A stretch of 7,192 nucleotides of DNA from Betaproteobacteria bacterium (GTDB lineage Bacteria; Pseudomonadota; Gammaproteobacteria; Burkholderiales; Rhodocyclaceae). A program made the translations under genes and the position numbers. The notes under the pieces were generated by a model. The model ran no database searches, had not been told where the DNA came from, and saw only the letters and a list, made by a program, of their open reading frames with translations. The DNA is taken from assembly GCA_028868235.1 (NCBI GenBank), contig JAGWUW010000133.1:1-7192 (forward strand), in the 5' to 3' direction. Position 1 is the stretch's first letter. Every line of letters starts with the position of its first letter. Of the stretch, positions 1 through 6,590 are shown one piece after another.

Positions 1-3000
1 ACGCCGACCAGCTGCTCGGCCATTTCCATCGCGATTTTATTATGGGAAATGAACAGGAATTGCGTTGCACCTGACATTTTCTTGACCATGCCACAGAAGC
101 GCTCGGTATTGGTATCGTCGAGCGGCGCATCGACCTCGTCGAGCAGGCAGAACGGCGCCGGATTGAGCTGGAACATCGAAAAGACCAGCGCAATCGCAGT
201 CAGCGCCTTTTCGCCGCCGGACAGTAGGTGAATAGTCGAATTTTTCTTGCCCGGCGGTTGGGCGATCACTTGCACGCCGGCATCGAGAATTTCCTCGCCG
301 GTCATCACCAGTTCAGCCCGGCCGCCACCAAACAGTTCCGGGAATAACTGGCCGAAATGACTGTTGACCGTATCGAAGGTGCTTTGCAGCAGGTCACGGG
401 TCTCACGGTCGATACGACGGATCGCATTTTCTAGCGTTTCCATCGCTTCGTTGAGATCGGCCGCCTGCATATCGAGGTAGCCCTTACGCTCAGTCGCTGT
501 ATCCAACTCCTGAAGAGCAGCCATGTTTACCGCGCCCAGTTCGGAGATAGCGTTCGATAAGCGGGTAATTTCACCCTGCAGCGCTGGCGGACGGGCCGTA
601 CCAAGCTCAACTTGCAGCGCCTCTTCGTTGGCCCCAGCTTCGAGTAGCTGCAGGGCAAACTGCTCGGTATTCAGGGCAGCAGCCTGCTCCTTTAGTTTCA
701 GCTCGCCAATTCGCCCACGCAGAGGTTCCAGGCTCTGTTCGATCTTCAGGCGCAACTCTTCCAAGGCGCGCAGGGCACTGGTCGCATTTTCCAGTGCATC
801 GCGTTTCTCGGCGAGCAGTTTTTCGGCCGCCTGCCTAGCCTCGAGGGCTATCTGCAACTGGCCTTCCATGACATCCGGCGGCGCCGCCTCTACCTGCTCG
901 GCACACTGAGCACGATCCTTCTCGATGCGTGCCAGTTCGCGCTGAGCCATGGCCTGTTGCGCAAAAACGTCCTGCAACTTGCCATCGGCCTCGCGCAGCG
1001 AGAACCGCGCCTCGCGCAGAGCTCGATCGAAGTCTGCATTGCGTTCGCGTTCGGCGCGCACAGCCCGTTCGCATTCCTCAAGCCGTGATTGGGCACCAGA
1101 CACCAGCACACGGATGCGCGACAGGCCGTCGCGGATTTCCTCGATGCGCTCATCGGCGGCTATTTCGCGCTCACGCTCGCCCTCTTCCTCCTCGGCTAGT
1201 TCGGCGAGCTGCTCAGCGATACGCTCCTTTTGCTCACGGTAGCGTTCGATGGCTTGAGTCATCTTCAGCACATCCATCTGCACGGCATGCACACGCTGTT
1301 GACGGTCGGCAACGTATTGCCGGATTTCGCCCATTTCCTCTTGCTTGTCTTCGAGCTGCTCGTCGAATATGGCCAGTTGCTCACGCAAGCTGTCCGACTG
1401 TTCTTCTGCCAAAGAAATACCCTCGGCCAGCGTTTCGATTTCGCGCTGGCGTTCGAGTAAGCCGTGTTCGCCCTGATCCGGTGAAAAGAAAGTGACGCTG
1501 CCACGCGTCAGCAAGTCGCCGCTCCGGGTCACAATCTGACCACCGGCCGGCAATTCTGGCTGCAGGGCCAGGGCATCTGCCAGCAAATCCGCCGTGCGCA
1601 CGCCACCCAGCCAGTCGGACAATACAGCGCGTACGGCTGGATCGCCACAGCGGATACGCGCCGCCAAACTACCTTCCGATAAATTGGCGGCGACCTCGTT
1701 GCCCTGCGTGGCAAACATCACTGACAGGCGAGCTTCCGGTCTGTCGTGCAACCAGGCATCCAGCTTGGCCGGATCGTCGCAGGCGATAGCGTTGAGACGT
1801 TCGCGCAACACGGCCTCGACAGCGTCTTCCCACCCGGCCTCCACATGGATCTGCTGCCACAGGGGCGGCGCGCTTTCCAGTCCGTGACGATGCAGCCACT
1901 CGGGCAGCTTGCCACTCTGCTGCGTGCGTGCCTGCATTTGCTCAAGTGCGGCCCGACGTGCTTGACCTGCGGCCAGTTCACGCTCGACACGCTGCACCTC
2001 GGCCTGCGCCTCGCGACGGCGGGCTTCCAGTTGCGGCAATTCCTGCTGGAGCTGTTGCAGATGATCCTGATCCCCGGCCAGTTCTTCGCGCAACAGGGAA
2101 AGCTCTTCTTCCTTCTCCGCCAACTCCAGTTCATCAGGTGCCTCGCCGAAGGTTTCCTCACGCAAACGCTCCCGGCGCTGAATTACGGCCTGCAGGGAGC
2201 GCTGGGCATGGGCCTTATTGGTCAGTTCTACTTCAAGTTTTTGCTCACCGTTGGTCGTCCGGGTTTTCAGGCGCTGCAACTCCTCCAGCGCGTGCGCATG
2301 ATCCTCCTCGACCTGCGGTGCAATATTCATTTGCTGATGCAGGCGTTCTTCGGCCTCCTCAACGCGCAACTTGGTAATTTCCTGCTGCTCTTCCCACTTC
2401 TGGCGATCCTCGGCCAGCTTTTCGGCAGTCTGCCCCCAATGCTTCAATTCGTCTTCGAGTTGCGTCAGACGTGCTTCAAGTTGGCTGCGAGATTCACGGC
2501 GATGGCGGATTTCTGCTTCTAGCCGCGCCACTTCGGCGTTGGCCGCATACATCTCGCTCTGTGCGTTGTGCAGTGCATCGCCAGCGGCAAAGTGCGCCTC
2601 ACGTGTTTCCTCTGCACGCGCTTCGGTTTCGCGCAGCGCAGCGCTCTGCGCCTCAAGATCTGTTGTCGCCCGCTCAACCTCCAGCGCTAGGCGCTGACGC
2701 TCCGCTTCAGCCTCGCGCTTTTTGAGCAACCAGAGCAGTTGCTGGCGCTGAACCAGTTGCTCGTTGAGTGCTTGATAACGACGCGCCACCTCAGCCTGGG
2801 CTTCGAGGCGACTGATTTGGTGACCAAGCTCTTCGCGAATATCCTCGACACGCAATAGGTTTTCGCGAGTATCTTCCAGGCGCCCCTGCGTCTCTTTGCG
2901 CCGCTCCTTGTAGCGGGTGACGCCAGCGGCCTCTTCAAGGAAGACACGTAAATCGTCGGGCTTGGCCTCGATGATGCGCGAGATCATACCTTGGCCGATG

Positions 3001-3428
3001 ATGGCGTAAGCACGAGGTCCGAGGCCTGTACCGAGGAAAAGATCGGTAATGTCCTTGCGACGAACCTTCAGATTGTTGATGAAGTAGTCCGACTGTCCAG
3101 TCCGCGTCAGCAGGCGTTTGACCGATAGTTCCGTATATTGGGACCACTGCCCCATCGCCCGGCCCAGCGAATTATCGAAAATCAGCTCCACCGAGGCACG
3201 CGACACCGGCTTGCGGTTCGTCGAGCCGTTGAAGATGACATCCTGCATCGATTCGCCGCGCAATTCTGAAGCTTTGGACTCACCCAGCACCCAGCGGACG
3301 GCATCCATGATGTTCGATTTGCCGCAGCCATTGGGACCGACGACGCCGACCAGTTGCCCGGGCAAGGCAACGGCTGTCGGATCGACGAAGGATTTAAAAC
3401 CGGCGAGTTTGAGTTTGGTTAGGCGCAT
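1..3428 (-). CDS. smc: Chromosome segregation protein SMC, C-terminus cut by window edge
   Basis: SMC is the ATPase core of the bacterial condensin (SMC-ScpA-ScpB) that compacts and segregates the chromosome. I translated the minus strand from the ATG at 3428-3426 and it stays open to position 1, giving 1142 codons. The N-terminal head has the Walker A motif GPNGCGKSN (residues 31-39) and the IIGQG motif (Q146). The stretch EEAAGVTRYKERR near residue 165 leads into a long Glu/Arg/Gln-rich coiled coil. A globular hinge lies at about 505-650, followed by the returning coiled coil. The C-terminal head has the ABC signature LLSGGEK (1068-1074), Walker B CLLDEVDAPLDD (D1097, E1098) and the switch FISHNK (H1129). 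Bacterial SMCs have about 1170 residues, so some 25-35 are missing to the left. The start fits the family beginning MRLTKLKLAGFKSF; its Shine-Dalgarno is weak (GGACTGA). No frameshift or missing catalytic residue was seen. Confidence 0.97.
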   Translation of the reverse strand, partial: MRLTKLKLAGFKSFVDPTAVALPGQLVGVVGPNGCGKSNIMDAVRWVLGESKASELRGESMQDVIFNGSTNRKPVSRASVELIFDNSLGRAMGQWSQYTELSVKRLLTRTGQSDYFINNLKVRRKDITDLFLGTGLGPRAYAIIGQGMISRIIEAKPDDLRVFLEEAAGVTRYKERRKETQGRLEDTRENLLRVEDIREELGHQISRLEAQAEVARRYQALNEQLVQRQQLLWLLKKREAEAERQRLALEVERATTDLEAQSAALRETEARAEETREAHFAAGDALHNAQSEMYAANAEVARLEAEIRHRRESRSQLEARLTQLEDELKHWGQTAEKLAEDRQKWEEQQEITKLRVEEAEERLHQQMNIAPQVEEDHAHALEELQRLKTRTTNGEQKLEVELTNKAHAQRSLQAVIQRRERLREETFGEAPDELELAEKEEELSLLREELAGDQDHLQQLQQELPQLEARRREAQAEVQRVERELAAGQARRAALEQMQARTQQSGKLPEWLHRHGLESAPPLWQQIHVEAGWEDAVEAVLRERLNAIACDDPAKLDAWLHDRPEARLSVMFATQGNEVAANLSEGSLAARIRCGDPAVRAVLSDWLGGVRTADLLADALALQPELPAGGQIVTRSGDLLTRGSVTFFSPDQGEHGLLERQREIETLAEGISLAEEQSDSLREQLAIFDEQLEDKQEEMGEIRQYVADRQQRVHAVQMDVLKMTQAIERYREQKERIAEQLAELAEEEEGEREREIAADERIEEIRDGLSRIRVLVSGAQSRLEECERAVRAERERNADFDRALREARFSLREADGKLQDVFAQQAMAQRELARIEKDRAQCAEQVEAAPPDVMEGQLQIALEARQAAEKLLAEKRDALENATSALRALEELRLKIEQSLEPLRGRIGELKLKEQAAALNTEQFALQLLEAGANEEALQVELGTARPPALQGEITRLSNAISELGAVNMAALQELDTATERKGYLDMQAADLNEAMETLENAIRRIDRETRDLLQSTFDTVNSHFGQLFPELFGGGRAELVMTGEEILDAGVQVIAQPPGKKNSTIHLLSGGEKALTAIALVFSMFQLNPAPFCLLDEVDAPLDDTNTERFCGMVKKMSGATQFLFISHNKIAMEMAEQLVG

Positions 3429-3472
3429 GTTTAGTCAGTCCGGCGCACCATACCGCACCGGAGCGGGGCCGT

Positions 3473-3481
3473 ATGATAGCA
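3473..3481 (-). promoter_or_regulatory. Candidate extended -10 promoter for smc
   Basis: On the minus strand the sequence TGCTATCAT forms an extended -10 element (TGnTATAAT-like, 5 of 6 in the hexamer) about 45 nt upstream of the smc start codon. A TTGAAA (3499-3504) lies upstream, but its spacing of 20 nt is too long for a normal -35, so the extended -10 would have to do most of the work. The same bases read on the plus strand give TATGAT (3472-3477), which could serve the divergent deaminase gene, with no good -35. Motif reading only. Confidence 0.35.
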
Positions 3482-3537
3482 TCCATGACATCGGCGCCTT
3501 TCAATGCGTGTAGGGTTGCCATAGCGAGGGCAAGAAG

Positions 3538-4011
3538 ATGAACTCCGATGATCTTTTCCTGACCCGCGCCATCGAACTGGCGCGTATCGGCAGCGAGGCC
3601 GGAGAAGGCGGCCCTTTTGGCGCCGTCATCGTCCGCGAAGGCCAGATCATCGCCGAAGGCTGGAACCGCGTCATTGCTAGTCGAGACCCTACCGCTCACG
3701 CCGAAATCGGCGCCATCCGCACAGCCTGCATCCAGCTGGGTCATTTTCACCTCCCCGGCTGTACCCTCTACGCCTCCAGCGAACCCTGCCCAATGTGCCT
3801 GTCGGCCGCCTACTGGGCACACATCGAGCGCATTGTCTTCGCCAACAGTCGAGCTGAAGCGGCAGCAATTGGCTTCTGCGACGACGAACTCTATTGCCAA
3901 CTGAACCGACACTTCACAGAACGTAGCATCATAATGGAGCATCGGCCGCTGCTCGGTGCCCTGGCACCACTGCAAAGCTGGGTCAGCAACCCGTCGCGCA
4001 TTGCATACTGA
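3538..4011 (+). CDS. guaD: Guanine deaminase, small cytidine-deaminase-fold type (GuaD-like)
   Basis: Probably a cytosolic zinc enzyme that hydrolyses guanine to xanthine and ammonia in purine salvage or catabolism. The 157-residue protein has the deaminase zinc site: H54 and proton-shuttle E56 in TAHAE, and C84 and C87 in PCPMC. GGPFGAVIV (24-32) and N43 complete the nucleobase pocket. It matches what I recall of Bacillus subtilis GuaD (156 aa) nearly collinearly: DPTAHAE, EPCPMC, a YWA segment, a GFxDD-type segment around D115/D116, and a C-terminal tyrosine (Y157). In GuaD an Asp near 114 and the last Tyr are implicated in guanine recognition. The tRNA deaminase TadA lacks this tail. The ATG has GAGGG (3526-3530) 7 nt upstream. 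The gene is divergent from smc and 12 nt ahead of the next gene. Another nucleobase or nucleoside substrate is possible, but the tail favours guanine. Confidence 0.85.
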   Translation: MNSDDLFLTRAIELARIGSEAGEGGPFGAVIVREGQIIAEGWNRVIASRDPTAHAEIGAIRTACIQLGHFHLPGCTLYASSEPCPMCLSAAYWAHIERIVFANSRAEAAAIGFCDDELYCQLNRHFTERSIIMEHRPLLGALAPLQSWVSNPSRIAY

Positions 4012-4023
4012 ATCGCCAACCCC

Positions 4024-4338
4024 ATGTTCCCCGGGAATATCCCTCATCGAGCTGAAACACTGCAGGTCCTACGCCTGATCAGCAGCGAGCCCATTCTGAT
4101 GCTGACCGGTGACGATAAAGGCTATGGTTCACGGTGGACACTCAGCGGTCAGCAAGTTCAACCAGCTATTGCACGCTACCTGATGGAATCCGGATTCGTT
4201 GCCGAGATCGGCCAGACCGAGTTCGGCGCACGTAAACTGGCCCTCACCACAAGCGGCAGCCTGTTTCGCGAGAAGGGGTTATCCTGGTGGGCAGGCCTGA
4301 GCCTGATACAGAAAATCTGGGTCACCCTATTCGGCTAG
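4024..4338 (+). CDS. Hypothetical protein, possible winged-helix domain
   Basis: I do not recognise the family. The 104-residue product starts 12 nt after the deaminase stop, in the same reading frame, so the two are probably co-transcribed. No Shine-Dalgarno is visible before the ATG, which suggests translational coupling. The order of elements resembles a winged-helix fold: a helix at about 10-22, a short strand around SRWTLSG, a helix at about 43-57 (QQVQPAIARYLMESG), then a beta-wing ending in ARKLALTTSGSLFREKG, like the wing of MarR/PadR-type proteins. The last 20 residues are Trp- and Leu-rich (WW at about 88-89, ending VTLFG) and could be an amphipathic or membrane-contacting helix. 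No signal peptide or enzymatic motif is seen. DNA binding is an inference from the pattern. The product may regulate the deaminase or be unrelated to it. Confidence 0.72.
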   Translation: MFPGNIPHRAETLQVLRLISSEPILMLTGDDKGYGSRWTLSGQQVQPAIARYLMESGFVAEIGQTEFGARKLALTTSGSLFREKGLSWWAGLSLIQKIWVTLFG

Positions 4339-4378
4339 AACAGAAAGATTGCAGCGACTCGATGGCCGCCTGAAGCAC

Positions 4379-4834
4379 TCAGCAGGTACTCGGGCGCTCC
4401 CGCAATCCATCAGTAAGCTGCTGTCCTCGGTCGGTACGAGTAACCTGCAACAGATCCAGCCCGAGGCTTTTGTCCTCTTCGCGGATATGTCGCTCAAACC
4501 AACACCCCACATAACGAATCAAACCGAAAACATCTACCCCCGGGCGCTCCATGTCGTCCAGCACATTCCGAATGCTATGCAGCATCGCGGCGTGCTTTTC
4601 GCCATGACGTCGAAAATCGAGCCCTGCTTCTCGTGCCAGACGCTCCTCCGTCCGGCAATGTTCGACCAGCGTGGAAAAAAGGGCCTCTGCTTCGTCAACA
4701 GGAACTTCGTTACGCTCAATGCAGGACGCCTTGAAAACCTCCAACTGCTCAAAGAGGTGAGCGTGCTGCGCGTCGATTTCCGGAATATCTATTACCAATG
4801 CACTCGGCAGGTAAGAAAAGGATGAATTTCGCAT
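4379..4834 (-). CDS. Bacteriohemerythrin (single-domain, O2-binding diiron protein)
   Basis: A 151-residue soluble hemerythrin that should bind O2 reversibly at a non-heme diiron centre. Proposed roles in bacteria are O2 storage, delivery or sensing in microaerobic life. All seven iron ligands of the four-helix bundle can be placed: H24 (DAQH), H59 and E63 (HCRTE), H77 and H81 (HGEKH), H116 and D121 (HIREED). The opening phrase ALVIDIPEIDAQHAHLFEQL is typical of the family. The length fits a stand-alone domain (about 130-155 residues), and no sensor or chemotaxis domain is fused. The ATG at 4834-4832 has a very strong Shine-Dalgarno 3 nt upstream. A 17-nt-spaced promoter and an inverted repeat lie just upstream. 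The gene converges on the 104-residue protein gene with 40 nt between stops, and follows the lipoprotein gene on the same strand after 107 nt. Confidence 0.93.
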   Translation of the reverse strand: MRNSSFSYLPSALVIDIPEIDAQHAHLFEQLEVFKASCIERNEVPVDEAEALFSTLVEHCRTEERLAREAGLDFRRHGEKHAAMLHSIRNVLDDMERPGVDVFGLIRYVGCWFERHIREEDKSLGLDLLQVTRTDRGQQLTDGLRERPSTC

Positions 4835-4835
4835 A

Positions 4836-4843
4836 CACCTCCC
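4836..4843 (-). promoter_or_regulatory. Strong ribosome binding site of hemerythrin gene
   Basis: The minus strand reads GGGAGGTG immediately before T-ATG, a near-perfect complement to the 16S rRNA 3' end. The GGAGG core sits only 3 nt from the start codon, tighter than the usual 5-9 nt. No other plausible start codon lies near in frame, so this site fixes the start. Confidence 0.75.
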
Positions 4844-4883
4844 GAACTATCGAAAGTCTTGGTGCATCAGGAAAGCCGCCTAC

Positions 4884-4906
4884 TATTCGTTAAATCTAGA
4901 CGAATA
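4884..4906. repeat. Perfect 7-bp inverted repeat around the hemerythrin -10 box (possible operator)
   Basis: TATTCGT (4884-4890) and its exact reverse complement ACGAATA (4900-4906) are separated by 9 nt. The spacer contains the predicted -10 hexamer of the hemerythrin promoter (4893-4898). A symmetrical site in this position is typical of repressor operators. The arms do not match the FNR (TTGAT-N4-ATCAA) or Fur consensus, so I cannot name a regulator. Confidence 0.5.
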
Positions 4907-4921
4907 TGCCAGTTTTGACAA
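4893..4921 (-). promoter_or_regulatory. Sigma70-type promoter for hemerythrin gene
   Basis: On the minus strand, TTGTCA (4921-4916, 5 of 6 to the -35 consensus) is followed after exactly 17 nt by TAGATT (4898-4893, 4 of 6 to the -10 consensus). The predicted start of transcription, near 4886, would leave a leader of about 50 nt before the hemerythrin ATG. This suggests hemerythrin is transcribed on its own rather than only from the upstream lipoprotein gene. Confidence 0.5.
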
Positions 4922-4941
4922 TATGCAATACGGCAGATGAA

Positions 4942-5325
4942 TTAGCGTTTTCGCTCGACTCTGAACTGCAAACGATTTCCGCGTTCATCTTCGGCATCCC
5001 CCCCAAAAGCTCGACACGAAATCGCTGTCCACCGGGCTATCATCACTCTTCCATCGCTACAACGGACAACCCCACTGCCGGATTCACCATCGCAGCTCCC
5101 GGGCATGGGGGACGAATCCGGTGCGGCCATCTCGCCATCGCACTGCAAACGGCCTTCGCTATCGGATAATACGAAGCGCCCACCACCTGCCGTATTGCCG
5201 GGAAAGCCCTTGCCGCGAAGCTCTCCCGGAACGTCACTCAAGGTGCCGCGAGCGTAATAGCCGAAAGCGCAAGCGGCCAACGATAACGGCACAGCTAGCA
5301 GGAATGGCGCAAGGCGTCGGTTCAT
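4942..5325 (-). CDS. Putative small Cys-rich lipoprotein, unknown function
   Basis: The 127-residue product is not from a family I recognise. The N-terminus has arginines at 3-4, a hydrophobic stretch (5-18) and a lipobox LAAC with the Cys at 19. Residue +2 is Ala, which in proteobacteria predicts sorting to the outer membrane. The mature part is Gly- and Asp-rich with predicted short beta strands. It has four cysteines (C62, C78, C88, C104), three of them in similar contexts: QCDG, SCDG and RCSDG. This suggests a small repeated beta-hairpin unit with two disulfides in the periplasm. The ATG at 5325-5323 lacks a clear Shine-Dalgarno. The gene is divergent from dapC and lies 107 nt upstream of hemerythrin on the same strand. 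Coding on this strand is favoured over the opposite one by the signal peptide and the regular Cys/Gly pattern. A non-lipid signal peptide is the main alternative. Confidence 0.72.
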   Translation of the reverse strand: MNRRLAPFLLAVPLSLAACAFGYYARGTLSDVPGELRGKGFPGNTAGGGRFVLSDSEGRLQCDGEMAAPDSSPMPGSCDGESGSGVVRCSDGRVMIARWTAISCRAFGGDAEDERGNRLQFRVERKR

Positions 5326-5348
5326 GAGGCAGGCAAGTCTTTTTCGGC

Positions 5349-5354
5349 GATAAT
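5349..5354 (+). promoter_or_regulatory. Weak candidate -10 box for dapC-dapD
   Basis: GATAAT matches 5 of 6 positions of the -10 consensus and lies 30 nt before the preferred dapC GTG. No good -35 is seen at 16-18 nt upstream, where the sequence is GAGGCA-like. The dapC promoter should lie in or near this 58-nt divergent region, but this assignment is tentative. Confidence 0.25.
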
Positions 5355-5383
5355 CATCTTTTTACACCTATTTGACGTCCGAC

Positions 5384-6574
5384 GTGAATCCGCATCTCGC
5401 CCAACTCCAGCCCTACCCTTTCGAAAAGCTGCGCGCGCTCTTTGCTGGCGTCACGCCCAACCCGCAATACAAAGAAATTAAGCTCTCAATCGGCGAACCT
5501 CAACACGCCACGCCACAATTCATCATGGATGCGCTGGCCGACGGACTAAAGGGCCTGGCCAATTACCCGACGACACAGGGTACCCCCTTCCTGCGCCAAG
5601 CCATCGCCGCCTGGTGCGACCGTCGATATGGCATTTTCCTGAATCCGGAAACTGAAATCCTGCCAGTCAACGGCTCTCGCGAAGCACTGTTCTCATTTGC
5701 GCAGACGGTCATCGACCCTGGCAGCGGCTACGTTCCCATCGTCGTCAGTCCCAACCCGTTCTACCAGATTTACGAAGGTGCAGCCTATCTCTCCGGGGCC
5801 GAGCCACGTTTTCTGAACAATTTGCCCGAAAACGGCTTCGCCTTCGACTACAGTCAACTAAGCGAGGCAGAATGGGCGCGTGTCCAGCTGTTCTACGTTT
5901 GCTCGCCAGGTAATCCGACCGGCAAGGTGCTCTCGCTGGACGATTGGGAGACTTTGTTCGCCTTGTCGGACAAATATGGCTTCGTCATTGCCTCCGATGA
6001 GTGCTATTCCGAAATCTACTTCGACGAAGCTAACCCGCCAATTGGCGGCCTGCAGGCAGCCAAGCTGCTCGGTCGCTCCAACGAGCGCCTTGTCATGTTC
6101 TCCAGCCTGTCCAAGCGCTCGAACGTGCCGGGCATGCGCTCCGGTTTCGTTGCCGGAGATGCAGCAATCCTGAAAAAATACCTGCTGTTCCGCACCTACC
6201 AGGGCTGCGCCATGTCGCCACCTGTGCAAACGGCCTCCGTCGCCGCCTGGAATGATGAAACGCACGTCCTCGAGAATCGCGACCAGTATCGTGAGAAATT
6301 TTCTGCCTGCACTCCGCTGGTGAGTGAAGTGCTTGGCACCAGCATGCCGGATGCCAGTTTCTACCTGTGGGCAAGAACACCGATCGCCGACACTGAATTC
6401 GCGCGGGGGCTGCTCGAACACTATAATGTGGTGGTCCTGCCCGGCAGCTTCCTCGCCCGCGATTCGCAGGGTGTCAATCCTGGGGCCAATTTCATCCGTA
6501 TCGCGCTGGTTGCTTCACTCGCCGAGTGCCTTGAAGCCACACAGCGCATCCGTCAATTCGCACAACAACTGTAA
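5384..6574 (+). CDS. dapC: Succinyldiaminopimelate transaminase DapC
   Basis: PLP enzyme of the succinylase diaminopimelate/lysine pathway; it interconverts N-succinyl-L,L-diaminopimelate plus 2-oxoglutarate and N-succinyl-2-amino-6-ketopimelate plus glutamate in the cytosol. The protein is a fold-type I class I/II aminotransferase of 396 residues. Numbered from the GTG, visible features are [11 protein letters not shown] near the N-terminus, the SPGNPTG loop (N177), SDECYSEIY with PLP-binding D205 and Y208, the Schiff-base lysine K244 in SSLSKRSN followed by GMRSGF, and the carboxylate-binding arginine R372 in NFIRIAL. I chose the GTG at 5384 because betaproteobacterial DapC proteins usually begin [16 protein letters not shown] at 5372 would add four residues. 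Neither start has a clear Shine-Dalgarno. dapD follows after 16 nt, which supports the DapC role over a generic aspartate aminotransferase. Confidence 0.92.
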   Translation: MNPHLAQLQPYPFEKLRALFAGVTPNPQYKEIKLSIGEPQHATPQFIMDALADGLKGLANYPTTQGTPFLRQAIAAWCDRRYGIFLNPETEILPVNGSREALFSFAQTVIDPGSGYVPIVVSPNPFYQIYEGAAYLSGAEPRFLNNLPENGFAFDYSQLSEAEWARVQLFYVCSPGNPTGKVLSLDDWETLFALSDKYGFVIASDECYSEIYFDEANPPIGGLQAAKLLGRSNERLVMFSSLSKRSNVPGMRSGFVAGDAAILKKYLLFRTYQGCAMSPPVQTASVAAWNDETHVLENRDQYREKFSACTPLVSEVLGTSMPDASFYLWARTPIADTEFARGLLEHYNVVVLPGSFLARDSQGVNPGANFIRIALVASLAECLEATQRIRQFAQQL

Positions 6575-6577
6575 CCA

Positions 6578-6584
6578 AGAGAGA
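6578..6584 (+). promoter_or_regulatory. Ribosome binding site of dapD
   Basis: A purine-rich AGAGAGA-type sequence lies in the 16-nt gap between the dapC stop and the dapD ATG, about 6 nt before the start codon. It is a moderate Shine-Dalgarno, consistent with translation from a dapC-dapD transcript. Confidence 0.5.
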
Positions 6585-6590
6585 ACACAC

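Noticed and set aside
929..1495. Plus-strand open frame of 188 codons within smc
   Set aside because: Arg/Ala/Pro-rich shadow of a GC-rich coding strand with no recognisable domain; the smc frame runs through it uninterrupted.
1746..2522. Long plus-strand open frame of 258 codons, rich in Leu and Gln
   Set aside because: It is antisense to the smc coiled-coil and hinge coding region, whose minus-strand translation is unmistakable. Leu/Gln richness is the mirror of the Gln/Glu/Lys codons of the coiled coil.
3394..4047. Minus-strand frame of 217 codons opposite the deaminase gene
   Set aside because: It lies wholly antisense to the deaminase and overlaps the smc start. The plus-strand protein carries the complete zinc motif set, so this is a shadow.
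4339..4378. Bidirectional terminator expected between the convergent gene ends
   Set aside because: I found only trivial stems (for example CAGA/TCTG in the end of the 104-residue gene) and no GC stem with a T-run, so no terminator is called.
4915..4928. Possible FNR-like box (minus strand TTGCA-N4-GTCAA) upstream of hemerythrin
   Set aside because: The half-sites deviate from TTGAT/ATCAA and the inner positions are not symmetrical. The right part is better explained as the -35 hexamer TTGTCA.
4906..5169. Plus-strand frame of 87 codons with a TTGACA just downstream of its ATG
   Set aside because: It is antisense to the lipoprotein gene, has no ribosome binding site or recognisable features, and the TTGACA has no -10 partner at 17 nt (TGAATT matches only 3 of 6).
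5374..5386. Short repeat GACGTCCGACGT at the dapC start
   Set aside because: Two 5-bp copies within coding or start-codon sequence are expected by chance, and the position gives no clear operator geometry.
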